A stretch of 7,584 nt of DNA from positions 1 to 7,584 of the forward strand of contig JAGVOC010000249.1 of assembly GCA_020052975.1 (NCBI GenBank), given 5' to 3'. Made by a program: the position numbers and the translations under genes. This document shows positions 1 through 5,967 of this stretch, piece after piece; position 1 is the first letter of the stretch; the number at the start of each line of letters is the position of its first letter. This DNA comes from Desulfobacterales bacterium (GTDB lineage: Bacteria > Desulfobacterota > Desulfobacteria > Desulfobacterales > RPRI01). The notes beneath the pieces were generated by a model that saw only the letters and a program-made list of their open reading frames with translations, was not told where the DNA came from and made no database searches.

Positions 1-78
1 ACCAAATTGGGAAAAATGCTATGGAAATTACTTGTCCCGCTCACCCGGTTTCCACCTAACTGAGGCCAATTTTTTGTC

Positions 79-106
79 TTGACAATGGGGTACACCTCAC
101 ATTAAG
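79..106 (+). promoter_or_regulatory. Possible sigma70-type promoter upstream of the sugar transferase gene
   Basis: A perfect -35 hexamer TTGACA lies at 79-84. With a 16-base spacer, the best -10 match is ATTAAG at 101-106, only 3 of 6 to TATAAT, so the promoter call rests mainly on the -35 box. The same ten-base core CTTGACAATG recurs at 3141-3150 in the next large gap, also upstream of a gene, which favours a regulatory role over chance. If used, transcription would start about 125 bases before the ATG at 241 and read through the hairpin at 141-160. Confidence 0.3.
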
Positions 107-140
107 CAAAAATTTGACTGTCCTTCCGGTCCACAATCTG

Positions 141-160
141 GTACCATGGCTTCATGGTGC
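141..160 (+). other. Small inverted repeat / RNA hairpin in the leader
   Basis: Bases 141-148 pair with 153-160 around the four-base loop GCTT, giving an eight-pair stem with one T-G wobble (core ACCATG / CATGGT). No run of T follows, so it does not look like an intrinsic terminator. It could be a short 5' UTR structure or an operator-like dyad for the gene starting at 241. Its role is unknown. Confidence 0.3.
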
Positions 161-240
161 TTCCTCCCTTTGAAGTTCTTTGCTTAACCGGTTCTACTGA
201 ATCCGCTGGATAAACCGCCATCCCTTTTTAACTTTCAACT

Positions 241-1731
241 ATGGACAGGACAGACTCTTTCTGGAAGTACCTCTTGCTCTGTACATGGAGGTTGCGCAGC
301 TATCTTCTTTTTGGGCTCGATCTCCTCGCCTTTTTTTTCTCGATAATCTTGGCTTATTACCTGCGCTTTCATGTGGATAGTATCGTCAACTTGATTCCTC
401 CGCGGCCATCCATCCCTCCTATAGCCCCCTTTCTCAAAGTCGCCACACTCTTGACGATCAGCTGGCTCTTCCTCTTAATAAGAGGTGGTGCTTACCGTGG
501 TATATCCCTTCCGGTCTTCTCTTGGGGATTGCAAATTCAAGGTTTAATCAAGTCAGGTTTTTACGCCTTCGCGCTGCTGATGGTCCTAAGTGCTCTCTAC
601 CGTGAATTGCTGGTCTCTCGTGTGGTGTGTGTCTTGGCGTTTATTATTGCTATGATTACAACCACTGTCGTCCGTTTTGCTTTCAAATGGATAGAACATT
701 ATCTTGAAACTCAAAAAATTCTTAAGCAAAGACTCGTGGTTATTGGAAAAGGGACAAGGACTTCAGAATTTTTGCAAAATCTTAGGTCTTCTAATGCTTC
801 AATCGTGATTGTCGGGAAGTTAGGGACCCCTGGAAATTACGATCAAGGAACATCAGAGTCAGGACTCCCGATTCTCGGAGAACTAAGCGAAATCGCAGAG
901 ATTTTCCGACGCATGCCCTTTGATTGCTTGCTATTCATTCCAGATGAGGAAGTCTCTGGATTAAAGTATCCAGACCGAGAACTTATTATGCCAGTGATTA
1001 GTTTCTGCGAGTCGAAAAAAATTCCTTTTTATATTGTTCCAGATTCGTTGGGAGTAGCGGTTTCTAACCAAGAGGTCTGCGTGTGGCAGGATCATCCGAT
1101 CATCGAACTGCGCGACGCCTCCTTGCATCCTGGTTACAAGGTGGTCAAGCGCCTGATGGATATGGTGTTGTCACTGGTGATCCTGGTGTTGGGCTTACCC
1201 CTGTGGTTTCTGATCGCCCTCTTGATCAAACTCACCAGCAAAGGACCGGTTTTTTATATTCAGGAGAGGGTGGGCTTTGAAGGGAAGCCGTTCCGGATGT
1301 ATAAATTTCGCAGCATGATAGACAATGCCGATGCCAGGCTTAAAGAGATGATTAACTTCGGCAGTCTGCCGGAACCGGTTTTTAATATCAAGCAAGACCC
1401 CCGTGTAACACCTATCGGCAGAATTCTCCGCAATTGGAGTCTGGATGAAGTTCCGCAATTTATTAACGTCTTGTGGGGGGCTATGAGCCTGGTGGGACCC
1501 AGACCGGAACGGGTTGAATTGGTGGCCAGATACAATCTTTGGCAGCGCCGGCGTCTTAAAGCCAAACCGGGAATCACCGGCTACCAACAAATCATGAGCA
1601 GGGGTGATCCATCTCTAGAAAAACGTGTTGTGCTTGACCTCTATTATCTCAAGCATCAGGGCCTTTGGCTTGATCTGTTCATCATGGCAAAAACTATTGT
1701 TGTGGTCATCAGTGGAGACGGACTGAAATAG
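241..1731 (+). CDS. Polyprenyl-phosphate sugar-1-phosphate transferase (exopolysaccharide/O-antigen initiating enzyme, WbaP/WcaJ-like)
   Basis: This 496-residue inner-membrane enzyme should transfer a sugar-1-phosphate from a nucleotide sugar to undecaprenyl phosphate, the first step of lipid-linked glycan assembly. Four hydrophobic segments (about 21-43, 64-82, 103-122, 126-148) precede a Rossmann-like region (about 163-275, beginning RLVVIGKG). The C-terminal bacterial sugar transferase domain spans about 298-496: a membrane-embedded helix (304-330), QERVG (341-345), KFRSM (355-359), the Asp402-Glu403 pair in SLDEVPQ, VGPRP (418-422) and KPGITG (442-447). These are the conserved motifs of the phosphoglycosyl transferase family, and the length is normal for the long form. 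ATG 241 is the first start after an in-frame TAA at 229-231; no Shine-Dalgarno sequence is visible. The sugar specificity (glucose, galactose or another) cannot be read from sequence. Third-position GC changes sharply along the gene (see findings), and a T8 run lies at 331-338. Confidence 0.95.
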   Translation: MDRTDSFWKYLLLCTWRLRSYLLFGLDLLAFFFSIILAYYLRFHVDSIVNLIPPRPSIPPIAPFLKVATLLTISWLFLLIRGGAYRGISLPVFSWGLQIQGLIKSGFYAFALLMVLSALYRELLVSRVVCVLAFIIAMITTTVVRFAFKWIEHYLETQKILKQRLVVIGKGTRTSEFLQNLRSSNASIVIVGKLGTPGNYDQGTSESGLPILGELSEIAEIFRRMPFDCLLFIPDEEVSGLKYPDRELIMPVISFCESKKIPFYIVPDSLGVAVSNQEVCVWQDHPIIELRDASLHPGYKVVKRLMDMVLSLVILVLGLPLWFLIALLIKLTSKGPVFYIQERVGFEGKPFRMYKFRSMIDNADARLKEMINFGSLPEPVFNIKQDPRVTPIGRILRNWSLDEVPQFINVLWGAMSLVGPRPERVELVARYNLWQRRRLKAKPGITGYQQIMSRGDPSLEKRVVLDLYYLKHQGLWLDLFIMAKTIVVVISGDGLK

Positions 1732-1778
1732 TACTGAGGATAAATCATTCTCATCCCCGCTTCAAGTCCACTATGAGG

Positions 1779-1785
1779 TAGGAGA
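1779..1785 (+). promoter_or_regulatory. Ribosome binding site of the ligase/polymerase gene
   Basis: TAGGAGA at 1779-1785 contains AGGAG (1780-1784), four bases before the ATG at 1789, with a further GAGG at 1775-1778 at the more usual ten-base distance. It is the clearest Shine-Dalgarno region in the window and supports the 1789 start. Confidence 0.6.
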
Positions 1786-1788
1786 TTA

Positions 1789-3129
1789 ATGCAGTTCACC
1801 CTTAAACCTCCCGGCAGCGACTCCGCCGCCCCCCTTTCTTTAGGGGCAAGGCTTGCCTGGGTCAGCTTCCTGGCCACATCTGTCCATCTGGTTTTTTTGC
1901 AGCCATATCTGGTGGTTATCCCCGGCGAAAGAGCTAAGGTATTTTCAGGCATCTGGTGTATCCTGTCCCTCTTGCTGGTTTTAATCTTTCAAAGGTCTAA
2001 GGCAGTAACCTGGAAATCTCCCCCGGTAATCATTTCTTTCGCCCTACTGGGGCTGGCACTTATCAGCAGTTTCTGCGCCCCTAATCAGGCTTCTTCTCTG
2101 GCGCGAGCTTTTGTGATTATGTCCGCCGGGCTGGGAGGTTATTGGGGGGCCCGGCTTCTCCTCCAAACCACCGAAAGGCAACGATACTTCCTGTGGTTCA
2201 GCCTGATATTAGGGGCAAGTATCCTTTTGCTGTGTGTTTCGGGAATCTGGGCTGCAGGCAAGTTCTTCTTTTTTTTTGAAGAACACTATCATCCGGTGGG
2301 AAGCCGCATCATCCTCTTATCGTTCGCACCCCTAGCTCTTTTGTTCAGCCATTCACGCCTAAAAATTTCCTTGGGGGTCTTGCTCTTGGGGGTCAGTTAT
2401 CTGGTGCTGATTTCGGCCGGGAAAAATGGCATGAGCTCCGCGGTATTTATTCCCATCATGCTCGGTTTGCTTGCCGTGTCATTGCGAACTTGGCCCGTCA
2501 AGCAGATGATAATAATCTTGTGCATTTTATTTGTGGTCTCCGCCGTAGCCGGTAATCTCCTCCGGACCATTTTGGCGAATAAATATCCCGAATCGGTGGA
2601 TTACCGGATAGAAAATGTAAGGTTCTCCTGGCACCTTGCGCTAAAACACCCATTTTTCGGGATTGGTTTGTGGACCATGCGAGAGCAGTATCTCCAGGAT
2701 TATGAGGTTAAATATCCTTCTCTCAGCGGGGAGGTTTTCTCCTACTGGACCAGGAAATTTACGACCTCAGAGAACAATTTGCTGACCTTTATGGCTGATC
2801 TGGGTTTCCCTTTCGTTTTGCTCTATAGCGCGGGGGTCATCGTTATCCTGGTTCGATTGATGGGCCGGGCTTTGCAACCTCCTTTAGGTGCGGTGTTACC
2901 GCCTCTGGCCCTATTACTGCCATTAATGGGGGAAATACTCCACTTTCAGGTGTTCGATGGTCTATTCCATCCCCAAGTTAGCTGGTTTTTCCATATTCTC
3001 CTGGGATTAGCCGCGCCATCAACTGGAAATTACGCTCCGATTCCCGGGGTCCGGAAAGGCTTCGTAGTCAGATTTTTGACGTTTGGCGCGGCTATCACGG
3101 GCGGGGCGGCCCTGGGAATTATACTTTAA
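1789..3129 (+). CDS. O-antigen ligase / polymerase family membrane protein (WaaL/Wzy-like)
   Basis: This 446-residue protein is strongly hydrophobic, with roughly ten or more membrane segments (for example about 22-45, 52-67, 78-96, 105-124, 132-156, 172-187, 192-210, 217-232, 238-258, 338-356, 366-383, 425-446). Between about 259 and 337 lies a large polar loop carrying the family pattern: an Arg-rich entry (YRIENVRFSW, 272-281), HPFFGIG (287-293), then SENN (327-330) and a following GF turn. WaaL ligases transfer lipid-linked O-antigen to lipid A core in the periplasm, while Wzy proteins polymerise repeat units. The two share this fold, so the activity is not settled here. His residues at 386, 394 and 402 lie in an unusual HFQVFDGLFHP segment. 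The gene sits 57 bases after the sugar transferase, probably in the same transcript. A T9 run at 2269-2277 encodes part of a Phe stretch (159-163). Confidence 0.87.
   Translation: MQFTLKPPGSDSAAPLSLGARLAWVSFLATSVHLVFLQPYLVVIPGERAKVFSGIWCILSLLLVLIFQRSKAVTWKSPPVIISFALLGLALISSFCAPNQASSLARAFVIMSAGLGGYWGARLLLQTTERQRYFLWFSLILGASILLLCVSGIWAAGKFFFFFEEHYHPVGSRIILLSFAPLALLFSHSRLKISLGVLLLGVSYLVLISAGKNGMSSAVFIPIMLGLLAVSLRTWPVKQMIIILCILFVVSAVAGNLLRTILANKYPESVDYRIENVRFSWHLALKHPFFGIGLWTMREQYLQDYEVKYPSLSGEVFSYWTRKFTTSENNLLTFMADLGFPFVLLYSAGVIVILVRLMGRALQPPLGAVLPPLALLLPLMGEILHFQVFDGLFHPQVSWFFHILLGLAAPSTGNYAPIPGVRKGFVVRFLTFGAAITGGAALGIIL
2262..2284 (+). repeat. T9 homopolymer flanked by a perfect 7-bp inverted repeat
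   Basis: GTTCTTC (2262-2268) and GAAGAAC (2278-2284) are exact reverse complements enclosing nine T bases (2269-2277) within the ligase/polymerase reading frame. Gain of one T gives an immediate TGA after the third Phe codon of the tract. Loss of one T shifts the frame, which closes at a TAG about 21 codons on. The tract is described as a repeat; that it varies is inference. Confidence 0.5.
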
Positions 3130-3141
3130 ACAATGGTTGCC

Positions 3142-3169
3142 TTGACAATGTGTACCCCGGTCTTACGGT
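3142..3169 (+). promoter_or_regulatory. Possible promoter; second copy of the TTGACAATG element
   Basis: TTGACA at 3142-3147 is followed after 16 bases by TACGGT (3164-3169), a weak 3-of-6 match to the -10 consensus. The surrounding sequence CTTGACAATG-T-GTAC-CCC closely matches CTTGACAATG-GG-GTAC-ACC at 78-96. It could drive the downstream radical SAM and exporter genes, although the start codon is about 300 bases away. Confidence 0.27.
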
Positions 3170-3341
3170 TATCCGTCTCCCTTTCGAAATGACTGCCAAG
3201 GGTTTAGTCGAAGCTCGCGTCACTGGATCTGAGGATCTTTTCGATATAAGAGAGATGGTGCGCAAAAAAAAATTTCGGTCATCTTGCAGGATAAACCCTT
3301 TATAAACTTTTCGCCGTAAGTTATTAATAATGAGAGAACCA

Positions 3342-3364
3342 AAGAGATTCCCTCTTGATCTCTT
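3342..3364. repeat. Short inverted repeat in the intergenic region
   Basis: AAGAGAT (3342-3348) and ATCTCTT (3358-3364) form a perfect seven-pair, AT-rich stem with a nine-base loop. The transcript after it continues CTTCTGATCC rather than a T run, so a terminator role is not supported. It may be an operator-like dyad or chance. Confidence 0.25.
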
Positions 3365-3474
3365 CTTCTGATCCGGTTGCGGTTAGACCGGGCCGATGGT
3401 TAAGGTGAGGGAGAAAGCCATCGCGCGGTGACCAATTATAGCGCCTAATCTCTGCTCAAAAATGTGAAGACAAC

Positions 3475-4941
3475 GTGAATATCGTGTTGGCAACCTCACC
3501 CGCCGGAGAAGACATACATGGGGTGCGGTCAATTCCCCCCTTGAGTCTTGGCTACCTTGCCGCATCTCTAAAACAGCTCCCCGATGTGCACATAAGGGTC
3601 TTGGACGCTTATGGCGAAGGTCTCACCGTCCCTCAAGCTGCCGAAAGAGCGCTTGCTCTATCGCCTGACCTCCTCGCAGTTTCTTCGACGAGTTTTTGTT
3701 TTAAGAGCGGCATGGGACTCATATCCCAAACGAAGGCAAAGAAAGGAGACCTGGTCTCGGTTATGGGGGGATACCACCCCACAACTTTTGATTACCTCCT
3801 CCTGAGAGATCTTCCTTTCCTGGACTTTGTGATACGTGGTGAAGGAGACCGGAGTTTCCCCGAGCTCTGCCGGAGGCTTTCCAAGTGCGAATCCGTTGCG
3901 GGCCTGCCAGGTTTATCTTATCGTGAAAATGGTCAGGTGGTGAGAGGAGACCCTCAACAAATCGAGGACCTCGATTCTCTGCCTTTTCCCGCCCGAGAAT
4001 TATTCACTTATGAGGGATATTTTCATCAATTCGGGGGCTTCTGCTTGCCGCCCATGCCCCCGACAGCCAATATGATTACCTCCAGGGGATGTCCCTATCA
4101 CTGCACTTTTTGTCCGAAAATGTTTCCCCAGTGGCATTATCGCCTGAGGAGTGCCGAGAATGTCTTCGAAGAAATCCTTGAACTTTATAATGCTGGGTGC
4201 GAGATGGCATTCTTCCAGGATGAGAATTTTTCCCATAGCATCCCGAGAATCGAAAGACTTTGCAACCTGATCTTGGACCATAACCTGCAAATGAGATTTG
4301 CTTTTCAAGGGACCATTCATCACATTCCCGAGTCCGTATTTCAATTAATGCATAAGGCAGGCTTTGATGCTTTGCTTGTGGGGATAGAAAGTGGTAGTGA
4401 CGCACAACTAAAACGATTCGGCAAGCCTGCTACTAGTAGAAGTTTGGCTGAAGGCGTACAAAGAGCTAAAAAAGCGCATATGGCTGTAGTGGGTTTTTTC
4501 ATATTTGGAGCGCCAGGGGAAACAGCCCAGGATTTCGAGGCGACCCAAAATTTTATCCGCGCCACCAGGCCGCACGTCTGCGGTGGTGTCTGTCTATCCA
4601 TTCACCCACAAGCTCTTTTGTGGCATGAACTCATTGGTAAAGGCGAACCGGAAAATTTGGACGATTCTGCCCCGGTCCCCATGGATACAATCCTTGGGCA
4701 CCATAACGAGATGACTATTCGTCAGAGGCGGAAAGGATTTAAGCAGGCTTTTCTTAGATCGTGGCTCAACTGGACGAGATTAATTGATGTATTTGATCTC
4801 TTCATATATAATCCGACTATCCGTCGCGCAATGAATAATACTATTAAAATTCTTATTTTTTCTTTATTACGAGGATTTCAAAGAAAAAAGAAAATTGAAT
4901 CTTCTGGGTGTGCAAAGGAAATAGATATATTGCGGGGTTAA
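3475..4941 (+). CDS. B12-binding-domain radical SAM protein of unknown substrate
   Basis: This 488-residue protein has the architecture of cobalamin-dependent radical SAM enzymes. The N-terminal cobalamin-binding-like domain (about 1-160) includes PPLSLGYLA (21-29), a GGYHPT loop (98-103) and RGEGDRSFPEL (121-131). The radical SAM core (about 195-390) has Cys206, Cys210 and Cys213 in a C-x3-C-x2-C motif that should hold the [4Fe-4S] cluster, DEN (249-251), GIESGSD (303-309) and FGAPGE (344-349). The usual cobalamin His motif DxHxxG is absent: the equivalent stretch reads DAYGEG (44-49). The family covers methyltransferases, cyclases and oxidases, so no reaction is assigned. The GTG at 3475 is the only plausible N-terminal start, because an in-frame TAG lies at 3439-3441 and MNIVLA is a typical N-terminus. 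The ribosome site is weak (GAAG, 3466-3469). The last 46 codons are AT-rich and strongly basic, with KIKLL-type character around 458-474. Confidence 0.92.
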   Translation: MNIVLATSPAGEDIHGVRSIPPLSLGYLAASLKQLPDVHIRVLDAYGEGLTVPQAAERALALSPDLLAVSSTSFCFKSGMGLISQTKAKKGDLVSVMGGYHPTTFDYLLLRDLPFLDFVIRGEGDRSFPELCRRLSKCESVAGLPGLSYRENGQVVRGDPQQIEDLDSLPFPARELFTYEGYFHQFGGFCLPPMPPTANMITSRGCPYHCTFCPKMFPQWHYRLRSAENVFEEILELYNAGCEMAFFQDENFSHSIPRIERLCNLILDHNLQMRFAFQGTIHHIPESVFQLMHKAGFDALLVGIESGSDAQLKRFGKPATSRSLAEGVQRAKKAHMAVVGFFIFGAPGETAQDFEATQNFIRATRPHVCGGVCLSIHPQALLWHELIGKGEPENLDDSAPVPMDTILGHHNEMTIRQRRKGFKQAFLRSWLNWTRLIDVFDLFIYNPTIRRAMNNTIKILIFSLLRGFQRKKKIESSGCAKEIDILRG

Positions 4942-5011
4942 TCTTCGAAAAATAAGTTCGTCTATACTGATTGCGGGAATCACCACCAAAACTGATTGAG
5001 CATTATTTTAC

Positions 5012-5017
5012 GAAAGG
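5012..5017 (+). promoter_or_regulatory. Ribosome binding site supporting a TTG start
   Basis: GAAAGG at 5012-5017 lies nine bases before TTG 5027, a normal spacing. The nearby ATG at 5038 is out of frame, and the next in-frame alternative (GTG 5054) would bring the start to within eight residues of the first cluster cysteine. This site therefore decides for the rare TTG start. Confidence 0.5.
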
Positions 5018-5026
5018 TTCATAGCA

Positions 5027-5887
5027 TTGACCCCTAAATGGAAAATTAACCATGTGCAGGTGCAAACCATCAGTTGGTGTAACCGGTCCTGTTCATTTTG
5101 CCCCAGTCAAAAATTTCCTCGCAAACTTAATCTTATGTCGATAGAGACCTACCAAAGGGTCCTTGACGAGCTGGCGTCCCTTGATTTTTCCGGCAGGTTT
5201 TCTCCTTATCTTCAGGGCGAGCCGCTGTTAGATTCCCGGTTGCCTGATTTAGTGGCCCTGGCGCGTCAGACGTTGCCTCGGGCAAAGCTGCTCATCCAGA
5301 GTAATGGTGATGCTTTAACAGTGGAAAATGGACTGACGTTATTCAAGGCGGGACTGCACAAAATGATTGTCAACTGTTACGACCATTATGGCGATCATGT
5401 TTCCCGCATGCAAAATATAGTAAGAGAAATGGCCCGAAAACATTGCGGGCTCCGATACACCAAAGGTGATTTCTATCATATGATTCGTGCAGAGAACCAT
5501 GCTAAAATCAGCCAAGAGATAACAATCGAAGACAAGACGTGGTGGAAGGAAAATACCGGGGAGAATTGGGCGGGTAATATCCCTGGCGCGATCGAAGAAC
5601 CTCTAAGGAAATCGTGTTCTCGCCCTTTTGAACAGCTCTACGTGCAATTTAACGGCGATGTAGTACTTTGCTGCTGTGACTGGAGAGGAGAAGTAATCTT
5701 TGGCAACTTGCTGGAATCTAGCTTGTTGGAAATTTACTCCGGCCGCATTGCCAGTCAATACCGGGAAAACCTGTCGCAGAAAAACCGAAAAATGAAACTC
5801 TGCGAAGTATGCAATTATCGCGGCGCGTATCTATTGAGAGATCGTTTGAGGTTATTTCTCTACCGTCTCTCTAGTAATTTCCTATAA
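5027..5887 (+). CDS. Radical SAM/SPASM domain protein of unknown substrate
   Basis: This 286-residue protein carries Cys18, Cys22 and Cys25 in CNRSCSFC, the C-x3-C-x2-C motif that binds the SAM-cleaving [4Fe-4S] cluster. GEPLLDSRLPDLV (64-76) is the conserved second-strand region of the core. The C-terminus is a SPASM-type auxiliary-cluster domain: Cys197, then VQFNGDVVLCCCDWRG (206-221; Cys215-217), a GNLLESSLLEIYSGR segment (226-240) and Cys259/Cys262 in LCEVC. SPASM enzymes include peptide-maturing enzymes and sugar or aminocyclitol dehydrogenases, and relatives occur in polysaccharide loci, so glycan or precursor modification is the likeliest inference. At under 300 residues it is compact, with a short core. 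It follows the other radical SAM gene after 85 bases and precedes the exporter by 80. TTG start chosen from the GAAAGG ribosome site. Confidence 0.92.
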   Translation: MTPKWKINHVQVQTISWCNRSCSFCPSQKFPRKLNLMSIETYQRVLDELASLDFSGRFSPYLQGEPLLDSRLPDLVALARQTLPRAKLLIQSNGDALTVENGLTLFKAGLHKMIVNCYDHYGDHVSRMQNIVREMARKHCGLRYTKGDFYHMIRAENHAKISQEITIEDKTWWKENTGENWAGNIPGAIEEPLRKSCSRPFEQLYVQFNGDVVLCCCDWRGEVIFGNLLESSLLEIYSGRIASQYRENLSQKNRKMKLCEVCNYRGAYLLRDRLRLFLYRLSSNFL

Positions 5888-5967
5888 ATTGAAATTTTTC
5901 TGACCTGTTCCTACTTTAATTTCTGGTTTTGGGCGGTGCTTAGGCCAGAATAGATAAGATTAACTTA

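Larger units (their letters stand above)
3130..3474. other. 345-bp intergenic region without a gene I can support
   Basis: The gap starts right after the ligase stop and ends at the GTG of the cobalamin-type radical SAM gene. It holds the TTGACA element near 3142, a reading frame without a recognised family that ends with a TAA at 3303-3305 (possible starts GTG 3150, ATG 3189), an A9 run (3264-3272), an AT-rich stretch about 3291-3331 and a 7-bp inverted repeat (3342-3348 with 3358-3364). I see no tRNA, no strong intrinsic terminator and no insertion-sequence ends. It probably separates two transcription units or is scar tissue from locus rearrangement. Confidence 0.5.

Noticed and set aside
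1..63. Open frame from the window edge to a TGA at 61-63 (end reads LLVPLTRFPPN), as a possible tail of an upstream gene
   Set aside because: All three + frames are open for the first 55 bases or more, and none gives a recognisable C-terminus, so no partial gene can be supported.
146..187. Thirteen-residue leader-peptide frame beginning at the ATG inside the hairpin
   Set aside because: No ribosome site, no run of regulatory codons and no following terminator/antiterminator pair; the ATG is part of the palindrome.
3284..3306. TTGCAG followed by TATAAA as a promoter for the radical SAM genes
   Set aside because: The spacing between the two hexamers is only 11 bases, too short for a sigma70 promoter.
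3383..3565. Sixty-residue minus-strand reading frame overlapping the start of the cobalamin-type radical SAM gene
   Set aside because: No protein-family character and no ribosome site, and it overlaps the start of a well-supported gene on the other strand.
4561..4592. GC-rich stem-like sequence (CCACC..CCGCA / TGCGG..GGTG) in the first radical SAM gene
   Set aside because: Interior to a conserved coding region with no T run; no reason to assign a regulatory role.
5442..5463. GCCCG / CGGGC hairpin within the SPASM radical SAM gene
   Set aside because: It lies in the coding sequence, is short, and is explained by ordinary codons.
5931..5945. GGCGGT in the leader of wzm as a possible ops element bound by RfaH
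   Set aside because: Only the first six bases match; the sequence continues GCTTAGG instead of AGCGTG, and no JUMPstart-like surroundings are present.
5921..5950. Inverted repeat TTCTGG / CCAGAA before wzm
   Set aside because: Six pairs with an 18-base loop and mismatched flanks is within chance, and no T run follows.
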